From contig NZ_JAHLPR010000030.1 in the NCBI RefSeq assembly GCF_018918005.1, positions 1 to 64,000 of the forward strand: DNA of 64,000 bases, written 5' to 3'. Below the pieces are notes generated by a model that saw only the letters and a list, made by a program, of their open reading frames with translations, had not been told where the DNA came from and ran no database searches. The stretch comes from Paenibacillus sp. MSJ-34 (GTDB lineage: Bacteria; Bacillota; Bacilli; Paenibacillales; Paenibacillaceae). The stretch's first letter is position 1. Every line of letters starts with the position of its first letter. Of this stretch, positions 43,972-51,244 are shown piece after piece. The position numbers and the translations under genes were made by a program.

Positions 43972-44202
43972 TTATGCCGTTTTTTGCGATCTTACTACAG
44001 GGGACGGCAATGGCACCAGAGGCTCGCCCGACGGCGGCGGCTGGCCAAGTTGCGGGGCGGGACCGGGAAATCCTCCGGTATTATACAAATTGGATAATGA
44101 TTTGATGACGCCTGCCGTGCCGATTTGAAAGTGAGACGAATTCGTAATGGAGTCGATGCGAATCTGCTGTATGGTGATACATTGATGCACGGTTAAATTC
44201 AT
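43972..44202 (-). CDS. gerPB: Spore germination protein GerPB
   Basis: The 76-residue protein has 'ITIQQIRIDSITNSSHFQIG' with 'TAGVIKSLSNLYNTGGF', clear GerPB features, and a Pro-rich tail. ATG 44202 follows GAAGGGTG. The stop of the upstream gerPA gene lies one base before it, so the two are probably coupled. Confidence 0.9.
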   Translation of the reverse strand: MNLTVHQCITIQQIRIDSITNSSHFQIGTAGVIKSLSNLYNTGGFPGPAPQLGQPPPSGEPLVPLPSPVVRSQKTA

Positions 44203-44203
44203 G

Positions 44204-44434
44204 TCAGACACCCTTCGCAGTAGAGTTGTCAACTACATCCGGATCGTTCGTATTCGTGCCGCTGCCTTGGTTATTGGCGATGTTGGTTCCGATGGAATCG
44301 CCGGTTGTAAAGGAGTTGGCGCCCGCATATGATTTGGAATTGCTTGTGAGTACAATCGCAGCCGTATCTCCCATTTGAACGTTGGAACTGGGGCCGACGT
44401 TAACGATTTTTATATTTCCGATAATTGCCGGCAT
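44204..44434 (-). CDS. gerPA: Spore germination protein GerPA (GerPA/GerPF family)
   Basis: The 76-residue protein begins MPAIIGNIKIVNVG and ends with 'DPDVVDNS', the pattern common to GerPA and GerPF. As first gene of the operon it is assigned to GerPA. The ATG at 44434 (GGTGGG nine bases upstream) is chosen over two earlier in-frame starts. A sigma-K-like promoter lies 38 bp upstream. No separate gerPF follows gerPE. Confidence 0.82.
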   Translation of the reverse strand: MPAIIGNIKIVNVGPSSNVQMGDTAAIVLTSNSKSYAGANSFTTGDSIGTNIANNQGSGTNTNDPDVVDNSTAKGV

Positions 44435-44471
44435 TGTTAACATCCCACCCGTCGTCTGCGTAGTCAATGTT

Positions 44472-44499
44472 TATTGTATGAGGATATCCGCCCATTTGT
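44472..44499 (-). promoter_or_regulatory. Sigma-K-like promoter of the gerP operon
   Basis: On the minus strand AC (44499-44498), 17 bp, then CATACAATA (44480-44472) match the sigma-K pattern AC-N17-CATAnnnTA. gerP of Bacillus is a late mother-cell operon under sigma-K, so the match is biologically sensible. Confidence 0.72.
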
Positions 44500-44513
44500 C
44501 ACTTCAAAAGGTT

Positions 44514-44550
44514 GTTCAAAATCTCCTTTACAAAAGTTGATGTTTTGAAC
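44514..44550. repeat. Remnant of the MITE-like element (ends only)
   Basis: A 37-bp sequence, GTTCAAAATCTCC…AAAAGTTGATGTTTTGAAC, keeps the two inverted ends of the element with almost no interior; the preceding AGGTT also matches the flank of copies 1 and 2. It lies between the two divergent sigma-K-like promoters. Confidence 0.6.
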
Positions 44551-44554
44551 ATTC

Positions 44555-44582
44555 ACTTCAAATGCCTCCTTTCCATATCATA
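44555..44582 (+). promoter_or_regulatory. Sigma-K-like promoter of the Hsp20-like spore gene
   Basis: AC (44555-44556), 17 bp, then CATATCATA (44574-44582) fit AC-N17-CATAnnnTA exactly. The inferred start point gives a leader of about 20 bases before the chosen ATG. Confidence 0.7.
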
Positions 44583-44612
44583 TATGGATGACGAAACAGG
44601 GAGATGAACGGA

Positions 44613-45062
44613 ATGAAGCGGCGAAAATCGGACGGTTTCGAGTGGGCGGGCCAAGATCCGTTTTTTAAAAACAACGTCCCCTTCAACGGGCTTGGCGATA
44701 ATTTTTCATTGGATATGTCCTCTATCGAAAATTATGTGAAGGATGTGTTGAACCGCGTATCAACGATGAATATCGGGAGCGGCGAAACGCAGCTGTCTTG
44801 CGAAGTATTTGAAACGCATCATTTTGTATTCGTCCGGATTCGGATTCCCAAGCAGATCAATCCCAAAAGCTTGCGCATCTTTCTCAATACGTTTCAGGTC
44901 AAAATCGAAGGATTGCCGGGGGGCAGGGAGCAAATGATTAAACTGCCCGCCCCTGTCGTATCGATGGAGAGCAGAGCGCTGTATAAAGAGCCGTATTTGC
45001 AAATCAAAATTCCGAAGCTGCCCGGCGAAAGCTACGACGAAGTATATGTCCGGTATTCGTAA
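44613..45062 (+). CDS. Hsp20-like spore protein (GerT/CotM-like)
   Basis: The 149-residue protein has an alpha-crystallin-like beta-sandwich in its C-terminal 90 residues ('CEVFETHHFVFVRIRIPKQI', 'LRIFLNTFQVKIEGLPGG', 'IKLPAPV', 'LYKEPYLQIKIPKL'). Spore proteins GerT, CotM and CotP share this fold. ATG 44613 has GGGAG eight bases upstream; ATG 44604 is too close to it. Divergent position next to gerP and a sigma-K-like promoter support a coat location. GerT is suggested but not certain. Confidence 0.72.
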   Translation: MKRRKSDGFEWAGQDPFFKNNVPFNGLGDNFSLDMSSIENYVKDVLNRVSTMNIGSGETQLSCEVFETHHFVFVRIRIPKQINPKSLRIFLNTFQVKIEGLPGGREQMIKLPAPVVSMESRALYKEPYLQIKIPKLPGESYDEVYVRYS

Positions 45063-45070
45063 CCGAATCG

Positions 45071-45193
45071 CTATTCCTTGTAAAAAATCCGCTCGCGCTT
45101 CACATAGACATAAATCATTGCAACCGCAACGCCGCATATCAATACAATAGGCAGCCAATACGTCTTAAGCAATTGCAGCGCATTTTGGAGCAT
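45071..45193 (-). CDS. Small single-span membrane protein, 40 residues
   Basis: A short gene with GGAGGGG eight bases before ATG 45193. The product MLQNALQLLKTYWLPIVLIC… has one transmembrane helix (about residues 12-30), followed by a basic tail (VKRERIFYKE) that should remain cytoplasmic. It ends eight bases from the stop of the convergent Hsp20-like gene. I know no function; small single-span proteins of this kind are common in sporulating cells. Confidence 0.65.
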   Translation of the reverse strand: MLQNALQLLKTYWLPIVLICGVAVAMIYVYVKRERIFYKE

Positions 45194-45296
45194 GGAATTT
45201 CCCCTCCGTGTCCGGATCGAAGTCCGGTATTTTGTGCTTACTTTTCCCTTGCGCGAATCTGTTCATACCGATTGTTATTTTTGCTTAACCGCTCTA

Positions 45297-45326
45297 TTGA
45301 CTCCGACGGGTAAAATGATGTATAAA
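45297..45326 (+). promoter_or_regulatory. Promoter of the alpha/beta hydrolase gene
   Basis: TTGACT (45297-45302), 18 bp, TATAAA (45321-45326): a good sigma-A promoter about 70 bp upstream of ATG 45405. Confidence 0.6.
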
Positions 45327-45404
45327 TAAAACATAGTAAATTTATAGGAATTATCAGATTAAGGGCGAACGAGTTAAAATAGATGCAATCAGGAGGGATG
45401 GGCG

Positions 45405-46232
45405 ATGGAACGGCAAATCGTAATTCGCCATGAAACGTTGGAGCTTGCGGCTGCAATCCATTATCCGAAAGGGGCGGCATCGCAGGATGGACAGGCGTCG
45501 CGCGTTCCGCTTACGATTATTTGCCACGGGTTCGCGGGCAACCGCATCGGAGTAGACCGTCTGTTCGTCAAGACGGCGCGCGCATTGGCCGAAGCCGGGC
45601 ATTTGACGATACGGTTCGACTATGCGGGCTGCGGGGAAAGTACGGGGGAATACGGCTATCTCGGCTTGGATTCGATGATCGCCCAAACGCGTGCGGTAAT
45701 CGACTATGCGCTTAGCTGCGGCAACGTCGATGCGACTCGCGTCACGTTGATCGGGCACAGCTTGGGCGGCGCGATAGCGCTGTTGACTGCGGTGAAGGAT
45801 AAAAGGGTAAAACGGCTGGCCCTCTGGTCGGCGGTTGCGTATCCGTTCAACGATATCGTCAAAATTATCGGCCGGGAAAATTACGATCAAGCGACGATGC
45901 AAGGCGTGGCGGATTATTTGGGGTATTCGTTCGGCGCAGGATTCTTCGAATCGCTGGCGCGGCATCAACCGTTCGTCGAGGCGCGGAAGTTCGGCGGAGA
46001 CGTCCTGCTCGCGCACGGAACTTCCGACGACGTCATTCCCGTCGACTACTGCCATTTGTATCAAAAAATATTCTGGCAATACAGCGAAGGGCATTGCGAT
46101 CAGGAAATTATTTTTCAAGCGGATCATACGTATTCTTCCGGTCCCCACCAGCGCCTATTGATCGAGAAGACGAAGTCGTGGCTCAACCGGCTCGAGCAGC
46201 GCCAGGAAGATTGGCAGCATTGGACGATATAG
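45405..46232 (+). CDS. Alpha/beta hydrolase
   Basis: The 275-residue cytoplasmic serine hydrolase has nucleophile Ser119 in GHSLGG, an oxyanion-hole segment HGFAGN (41-46), the acid in 'HGTSDDVIP' near 207 and the catalytic His in 'ADHTYSS' near 242. It resembles esterase/acyl-peptidase-like hydrolases (DUF1749/YqkD-like group). AGGAGGG precedes ATG 45405. The substrate is not evident. A weak terminator hairpin follows at 46305. Confidence 0.87.
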   Translation: MERQIVIRHETLELAAAIHYPKGAASQDGQASRVPLTIICHGFAGNRIGVDRLFVKTARALAEAGHLTIRFDYAGCGESTGEYGYLGLDSMIAQTRAVIDYALSCGNVDATRVTLIGHSLGGAIALLTAVKDKRVKRLALWSAVAYPFNDIVKIIGRENYDQATMQGVADYLGYSFGAGFFESLARHQPFVEARKFGGDVLLAHGTSDDVIPVDYCHLYQKIFWQYSEGHCDQEIIFQADHTYSSGPHQRLLIEKTKSWLNRLEQRQEDWQHWTI

Positions 46233-46304
46233 GTCCGCTCGGCGCTGCATAAAAAACGGCCGTATGTCCCTACACTAACGGTAATGTAAAATCGACGAGG
46301 AACA

Positions 46305-46327
46305 GACTCTTAGCGAGAGTCGGGTTT
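46305..46327 (+). terminator. Probable terminator after the hydrolase gene
   Basis: GACTCT (46305-46310) pairs with AGAGTC (46316-46321), loop TAGCG, followed by GGGTTTT. Short but well formed. Confidence 0.5.
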
Positions 46328-46357
46328 TACGGTACCAATCAGGTTAGGAGGGTGCAT

Positions 46358-46591
46358 ATGCCGCAAGACGACGAGCATGGAAACGCATTGACCAAAGCTC
46401 TATTGTTCAACAGCCATTCTCCCGGTTACGTGGACGATCTTGAACCGGGCGATATCGCAGTGCCGAATGCGGGGAAGTCCGTGGCGGATGCCGGCCATGA
46501 AGGGGAAAATTACATGACGCGCAAATTGTTCTTGCAGAGCTACGGGTTGTACGACATTCGGGAAGACGATCCCGACGATTTTCCTTCATGA
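46358..46591 (+). CDS. Small acidic hypothetical protein
   Basis: The 77-residue acidic, soluble protein (MPQDDEHGNALTKALLFN…DDPDDFPS) starts at ATG 46358 behind AGGAGG (46347-46352). No domain is recognised. It has no cysteine and no hydrophobic segment. It stands alone between the hydrolase and the convergent DoxX gene and ends at a strong shared hairpin. Confidence 0.7.
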   Translation: MPQDDEHGNALTKALLFNSHSPGYVDDLEPGDIAVPNAGKSVADAGHEGENYMTRKLFLQSYGLYDIREDDPDDFPS

Positions 46592-46600
46592 GGTGAACAG

Positions 46601-46633
46601 GCAACGAGCCGGTCGTGACGACCGGCTCGTTGC
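46601..46633. terminator. Strong bidirectional hairpin
   Basis: A perfect 15-bp stem, GCAACGAGCCGGTCG / CGACCGGCTCGTTGC, with a TGA loop, separates two convergent genes. There is no T-run on either side, so termination may rely on the stem strength. Confidence 0.6.
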
Positions 46634-46670
46634 GGGGGGAACAGCGAATATTCGATGGTCTGCCGGCAAA

Positions 46671-47198
46671 TTACATTTGACCGGCAGGGGTATGATTGAC
46701 GAATGGGTCGCCCTTCTCGCCTTTCTTGCCGAATAAGCGGCGAAGATAAGGGATAAGGTAGCGGTCGAGACCGATGCGGCCTGCATTCGTACCGGCGACG
46801 ACGATGAAAATTTCAAGCGCGAGCATTAAGGCGTTCGTGCTGACTGTGCCCGAGAACAAGAAGGCGAAGTTCATAACCATGCCCATCAATACTGCGAACC
46901 AAGTGAATGTGCCTAGAATCAATCCTAGCCCGACCAGGAATTCGCCCCAAGGAACGAGGAAGTTAAAGAGACCTACGTTCGGCATGGCGAAGTTTTCCAG
47001 GAAGGCCGCCCACCACCCTTGTACTGCCGGATGGTCGCCGCCCGCCTTGGCGATCGCTCCCGTCAAGAATCCGCCGGCGTCGAACCCGCCCGTAATTTTC
47101 CCCCAACCTGCCGTCATCCATTCGTATCCAAGATATAATCGAAGCACCAACAGTAACCACGATGCTACAACGTTCTCTCTCAGCCATTTTACGATCAT
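46671..47198 (-). CDS. DoxX-family membrane protein
   Basis: The 175-residue protein has four transmembrane helices and DoxX features ('LRLYLGYEWMTAGWGKI', 'FLVPWGEFLVGLGLILG', 'TNAGRIGLDRYLIPYLR'). The family includes quinone- and redox-stress linked membrane proteins (such as CatD/MhqP of Bacillus). ATG 47198 is nine bases from CGGAG; ATG 47207 is directly adjacent to it and so less likely. The promoter region carries a TGTGA-N6-TCACA site suggesting oxygen or redox control. Confidence 0.86.
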   Translation of the reverse strand: MIVKWLRENVVASWLLLVLRLYLGYEWMTAGWGKITGGFDAGGFLTGAIAKAGGDHPAVQGWWAAFLENFAMPNVGLFNFLVPWGEFLVGLGLILGTFTWFAVLMGMVMNFAFLFSGTVSTNALMLALEIFIVVAGTNAGRIGLDRYLIPYLRRLFGKKGEKGDPFVNHTPAGQM

Positions 47199-47246
47199 CT
47201 CGCTCATCTCCGTTTCTTTTAATCTTTGGTGTTTCTTTATGTCTTT

Positions 47247-47289
47247 ATTGTATGACGAAGATCATACTTACAATGTGATTTTTATCACA
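47247..47289 (-). promoter_or_regulatory. doxX promoter with Fnr/CRP-type site and second dyad
   Basis: On the minus strand a -10 TACAAT (47252-47247) stands 15 bp from a poor -35 (TTGTAA, 47273-47268). TGTGA-N6-TCACA lies at 47274-47289, centred 41.5 bp upstream of the inferred start, the classical position for class II activation by CRP/FNR-family proteins. A second dyad, TATGA-N6-TCATA (47251-47266), lies between the hexamers where a repressor would act. A Rex-like protein is an alternative for the first site. Confidence 0.6.
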
Positions 47290-47401
47290 AAGTCGCCCGA
47301 GTTTTGATGTTTTGCGGACGGTTTCCATACAATGTTCACATTTTCACAAAGTCCCGCCTTCCCGCGTTTGCTCAAGTCCCTTCTGCAAATCTATCATTTC
47401 G

Positions 47402-47410
47402 TGGTATAAT
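47402..47410 (+). promoter_or_regulatory. Extended -10 promoter of the DUF3048 gene
   Basis: TGGTATAAT at 47402-47410, 39 bp before ATG 47449, with no strong -35. Confidence 0.6.
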
Positions 47411-47448
47411 TTTCTTTGGATTTACTAGACGCTTGAGGGAGGCATTCC

Positions 47449-48531
47449 ATGAAGAAAACAAGTGCGCGGTATCACGCCACTCTGCTTATTATGATCGTAA
47501 CGATTCTACTAACGGCTTGCGGACAAGGGAAGACGCTGCAGGAAGAGGTTCCTGTCGCGCCTGAATTGCCTGAAATCGAACAGCAGGTCGAGAAGCCGGA
47601 GCATGTCGCGCCGTTGACGGGAATGCCGCTCGAGGAACCCGCAACCGGCCGTCCGTTCGCCGTTATGATCAACAATATGTCCAAGGCAAGGCCGCAGTCC
47701 GGATTGACGCATGCGGATATCGTTTACGAAGTGTTGGCTGAAGGCGGCATTACCCGTCTTATCGCGATTTATCAAAGCGAGGAGCAATTCGAAGGCAAGA
47801 TCGGTCCGATTCGCAGCATCCGCCCGTATTTGATCGATATCGGAGAGAGCTACAACGGCGTATTGGTGCACGCGGGGGGCAGCCCCGACGCTTATGCGAT
47901 ATTGCAGAAGCAGCGCAAAGATTATATGGATGAAATTACGAATGCCGGGAATTATTATTGGCGGGATAAATCCCGCAAAGCGCCGCATAACTTATATTCC
48001 GATCTCGCGAAACTGAAAGAAGGGGCGGAGAAGAAGAAATACGCACAAGACGCAGCGATCCCCGCCTATCCGTTCCTAGAAGAAGATTCGTTGCCGTCAG
48101 GCGAGGAAGCAAAGCGGATCGAACTGCAATTTCTATTGAAAAACTACCGCGTTTCCTATGAATACGACGAGGAGACGAAGCTGTACAAACGTTATATCGA
48201 CGGCAAGCCGCATATCGATTTGGAGACGGAGGAGCAGTTGACGGCGACGAATTTGGTCGTTCTCGGCGCGGATCATAAAACGTTGGACGATATCGGGCGA
48301 CTGGCTATTAATTTGGAGCAAGGCGGCGAAGCCGTTCTGTTCCAGCGCGGCAAAATGATCGAATGCCGGTGGTCGCGCGCTCCGGGCGATATAATTCGCA
48401 TTAGCAGAGACGGCAGGGAACTGCCTTTCTATCCGGGCAAAACGTACTATCACATCGTTCCCAATTCGCCGACATTCGACAGCCATATCGTTATTCCGTC
48501 ATCCGACAATGAGGAACAATCGGGTACATAG
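47449..48531 (+). CDS. yerB: DUF3048 lipoprotein (YerB-like)
   Basis: The 360-residue lipoprotein has a signal peptide ending in lipobox LLTA-C, a Glu/Pro-rich linker and two DUF3048 segments: 'APLTGMPLEEPATGRPFAVM' with 'DIVYEVLAEGGITRLIAIY' and 'GPIRSIRPYLIDIG', then the C-terminal domain around 'LVVLGADHK' and 'GEAVLFQRGKMIECRWSR'. It resembles Bacillus YerB, of unknown function. yerC also lies nearby in this window, as in Bacillus. Confidence 0.88.
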   Translation: MKKTSARYHATLLIMIVTILLTACGQGKTLQEEVPVAPELPEIEQQVEKPEHVAPLTGMPLEEPATGRPFAVMINNMSKARPQSGLTHADIVYEVLAEGGITRLIAIYQSEEQFEGKIGPIRSIRPYLIDIGESYNGVLVHAGGSPDAYAILQKQRKDYMDEITNAGNYYWRDKSRKAPHNLYSDLAKLKEGAEKKKYAQDAAIPAYPFLEEDSLPSGEEAKRIELQFLLKNYRVSYEYDEETKLYKRYIDGKPHIDLETEEQLTATNLVVLGADHKTLDDIGRLAINLEQGGEAVLFQRGKMIECRWSRAPGDIIRISRDGRELPFYPGKTYYHIVPNSPTFDSHIVIPSSDNEEQSGT

Positions 48532-48670
48532 ATCGGTTCGTTTTACGGCAAACTTTATAAGAAATTCAAAAAAAGCATTACATTTCCTTTACACAACTTT
48601 CGGCAATTGTGATAAGATAACTAAGGGAAAAAATCAGGCATAAAGGCATTTTGAGCGAAGGGGACAAACT

Positions 48671-49282
48671 ATGTTCAAGAGAAACGATATCTTTTTTGAA
48701 ACGTTGCAAAATATGTCGGACACCATTGTGCAAGCGATCGATCATTTTGCGAAAGGCGTCGCAAATCCGGGCGATTTGCCGACATTCGCCAAAGTGATGA
48801 AAGAATACGAATCCAAATGCGACGGATACGTTCATAAGATCGTAACCGAACTGAACAAAACGTTTATTACGCCGATCGAACGGGACGATATTATGGAGCT
48901 CGCCACATCGCTGGACGATGTGATGGACGGCGTGGAAGCATGCGTGTCCCGTTTCGATATGTATCAAATGAAAGATCACGATAAGCAAGTCGTCGTTTTT
49001 GCCGGTATTTTGCAGCGTTGCGCCGTCGAGATTCAGGATTCGATCCGCCTTTTGTCGCAAAAAAAATTGCTGGCCATCCGCGAGCATACGATTCGCGTCA
49101 ACGAGCTGGAGAACGAAGGCGACGAAATTTTGCGCACATGCATTAAAAGCCTGTTCGCCACGGTAACCGATCCGATCGAATTGATCAAGCGGAAGGAAAT
49201 TTACGAACGTTTGGAACAAACGACCGACTACTGCGAAGATGTTGCCAATACGTTGGAGTCCATCATAATGCGTAATTCGTAA
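48671..49282 (+). CDS. ykaA: DUF47 family PhoU-like protein (YkaA-like)
   Basis: The 203-residue, all-helical cytoplasmic protein of the DUF47/PhoU-like family ('ITPIERDDIMELATSLDDVMDGVE', 'NELENEGDEILR', 'LEQTTDYCEDVANTLESI') usually pairs with and modulates PiT phosphate transporters, and the pit gene follows 81 bp downstream. Upstream, TTTACA (48588) overlaps a direct repeat TTACA-N6-TTACA (48578 and 48589, 11-bp period) reminiscent of a PhoP box, which would fit phosphate control; only two repeats are seen. Confidence 0.9.
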   Translation: MFKRNDIFFETLQNMSDTIVQAIDHFAKGVANPGDLPTFAKVMKEYESKCDGYVHKIVTELNKTFITPIERDDIMELATSLDDVMDGVEACVSRFDMYQMKDHDKQVVVFAGILQRCAVEIQDSIRLLSQKKLLAIREHTIRVNELENEGDEILRTCIKSLFATVTDPIELIKRKEIYERLEQTTDYCEDVANTLESIIMRNS

Positions 49283-49363
49283 GGAAACCCAAGGAATGCT
49301 TTGAAGCGAGGAGGATAGAATTGCGCGGAAAGACCTGACAACGTTCTGTGCAATACATACATT

Positions 49364-50365
49364 ATGGATTCGATGATGATCGTTTTAGGTATCGTTATAT
49401 TTTTGGCGTTAGCTTTCGACTTTATAAACGGATTTCACGATACGGCCAATGCCATTGCGACATCGGTCTCGACCCGGGCCCTTCCGCCGCGCGTAGCCGT
49501 ACTGCTGGCCGCCGTGATGAACTTTGTCGGCGCGTTGACCTTTACCGGGGTTGCCAAAACGATAGGGGGAAGCGTCGCCGACCCGGCCAAGCTCGACAAC
49601 GGGGTCGAGATCGTCATCGCGACTTTGATCGCCGCGATTATATGGAATTTGGTCACTTGGTGGTTCGGCATTCCGTCATCTTCGTCGCATGCGTTGATCG
49701 GCGCGCTCGCCGGCGCGGTATTTGCGGGAGCGGGCATGTCGGGTTTGAATTTGGGCGGCTTTAAGACGATCGTGCAGGGGCTTATTTTTTCGCCGCTCAT
49801 CGCGTTTGCCGTCGGCTTTATCGTCATGACGACATTCAAGTGGACATTCGGACGGCATAGTCCGCATACGGTGAATAAAGGCTTTCGTACGGGGCAAATC
49901 ATAACGGCTGCGTTCCAATCGTTTACGCATGGAACGAACGACGCGCAGAAGGCGATGGGGATTATTACGTTCGCCTTGGTGGCGGCGGAAGTGCAGGACC
50001 ATCTGGAAGTGCCTTTATGGGTCAAGTTATCCGCAGCTACTGCCATGGCGCTCGGAACGTCGCTCGGAGGCTGGAAAATTATTAAAACGATGGGGACGAA
50101 AATATTCAAAATCGAGCCGATTAACGGATTTGCGGCCGATATCAGCGCGGCTTCCGTTATTTTGACCGCAACGCTCACCCATTTGCCTGTCAGTACAACG
50201 CATGCGATTACTTCGGCCATCTTGGGGGTCGGTTCGGCGAAGCGCTTCTCGGCGGTACGGTGGTCGATGGCAGGGAAAATCGTCGCCTCATGGATCATTA
50301 CGATTCCTATTTCCGCCGCGTTGGCCATGATTATATTTAAATTGATCGACGTGTTTTTCATATAG
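49364..50365 (+). CDS. pit: PiT-family inorganic phosphate transporter
   Basis: The 333-residue integral membrane protein has about ten hydrophobic segments and the duplicated PiT signature: 'FDFINGFHDTANAIAT' near the N-terminus and 'FTHGTNDAQKAMGI' in the second half. It is a low-affinity phosphate (metal-phosphate) symporter. The start ATG 49364 lacks a ribosome binding site nearby; the strong AGGAGG at 49309-49314 instead precedes a five-codon TTG reading frame ending at 49338. It forms an operon with the DUF47 gene and ends at an intrinsic terminator. Confidence 0.92.
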   Translation: MDSMMIVLGIVIFLALAFDFINGFHDTANAIATSVSTRALPPRVAVLLAAVMNFVGALTFTGVAKTIGGSVADPAKLDNGVEIVIATLIAAIIWNLVTWWFGIPSSSSHALIGALAGAVFAGAGMSGLNLGGFKTIVQGLIFSPLIAFAVGFIVMTTFKWTFGRHSPHTVNKGFRTGQIITAAFQSFTHGTNDAQKAMGIITFALVAAEVQDHLEVPLWVKLSAATAMALGTSLGGWKIIKTMGTKIFKIEPINGFAADISAASVILTATLTHLPVSTTHAITSAILGVGSAKRFSAVRWSMAGKIVASWIITIPISAALAMIIFKLIDVFFI

Positions 50366-50374
50366 ATAAGGATG

Positions 50375-50402
50375 AAGCTTCGCCGAAGGGCGGGCTTTTT
50401 TT
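50375..50402 (+). terminator. Terminator of the DUF47/pit operon
   Basis: AAGCTTCGCC and GGCGGGCTT form a stem around GAAG with a small internal loop, followed by TTTTTTT. It is ten bases after the pit stop. Confidence 0.75.
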
Positions 50403-50483
50403 GTGAGCGAACGCAAAACATAAAAACACGCCGCATTGGCTTTATGCCATATACGACGTGCTGCAATGCCGGTATGCGGCCGC

Positions 50484-51020
50484 TTATTTGCGGCGCCGCA
50501 CACCGGCGTTTTTTGTCGGTTTCCGGCTTGCGCCGTTCGTTTTCTTCACGCTCGTGCCATGGTATTTCGCGCCCTGTCCTTGTCTGCCGTTGCGTCCGGC
50601 CGTGCGGCGGCGCGTCGAACTGCCGGCGCGGCGGCGTCTGCGGCGGCGCGGCCTCCATTTGTCCACTTCGGGATCTATCGTTTTTTTGACTTTGGCTTTG
50701 CCGGGGAGAAACATATCCATCATCAGTCGCATTACGGGAGCCATTTGTTGTACGCTGGACATAATTTTTTGCACTTTGCCCATCGTGGAGACGATTCCTT
50801 CGATTCCTCCCATCCGGTCGATAATGCCCTTCAAGTCCCCCAGATTGGGGAAACCTCCGGCTTTCGGAGCAGCCGCAGCGGGAGCCTGAACGGGAGCGGG
50901 GTTCGCATATGGCACAAGCCCCAACTCCTGGGGTGGAGCATAGGGAACGAGACCGGTCGTATTCACTGCATTATATGGATTGTAAACGCCCTGATAAGGC
51001 GTTTCGCGATAATGATTCAT
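50484..51020 (-). CDS. Hypothetical basic protein with Arg-rich tail
   Basis: The 178-residue protein has a Tyr/Pro/Asn-rich N-terminus (residues 1-45), an Ala/Pro linker, a helical middle with 'GDLKGIIDRMGGIEGIVSTM' and 'VQQMAPVMRLMMDMF', and a highly basic C-terminus with a run of seven arginines and many Gly/Lys/Thr. The layout recalls YqfQ/VrrA-like spore or envelope proteins, though the identity is not secure. ATG 51020 (AAGGA seven bases upstream) is preferred over ATG 51041. The tail suggests binding to nucleic acid or an anionic polymer. Confidence 0.7.
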   Translation of the reverse strand: MNHYRETPYQGVYNPYNAVNTTGLVPYAPPQELGLVPYANPAPVQAPAAAAPKAGGFPNLGDLKGIIDRMGGIEGIVSTMGKVQKIMSSVQQMAPVMRLMMDMFLPGKAKVKKTIDPEVDKWRPRRRRRRRAGSSTRRRTAGRNGRQGQGAKYHGTSVKKTNGASRKPTKNAGVRRRK

Positions 51021-51149
51021 CGCATTTCCTTCTTGGGGCATGGGATCACTTTCCTTCCCGATTAGTTTTCTTGCTCTATCCTATGTGGTAGGCTAACATA
51101 AGGATTGGACGTATGCCCGGTTCGCTGCGGTGAAGTTCACCTTTCAATT

Positions 51150-51203
51150 CTGTAAAGCATGAAAACTTTACAGCTTGAAAAGGGCTTGTAAACTAAGTAC
51201 AAT
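51150..51203 (+). promoter_or_regulatory. yerC promoter with upstream operator-like dyad
   Basis: TTGAAA (51175-51180), 17 bp, TACAAT (51198-51203) is a strong sigma-A promoter. Directly upstream lies a perfect inverted repeat CTGTAAAG-N8-CTTTACAG (51150-51173), which could bind a repressor or activator, perhaps the TrpR-like protein encoded downstream. Confidence 0.7.
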
Positions 51204-51244
51204 TAAATTACAAGTGATAGTAGAATCGGCAGGGGGCTAAGACG

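Noticed and set aside
48578-48593. PhoP box upstream of the DUF47/pit operon
   Set aside because: Only two TTACA units with an 11-bp period are present; at least one more repeat would be needed for a confident call, so it is mentioned only within the gene entry.
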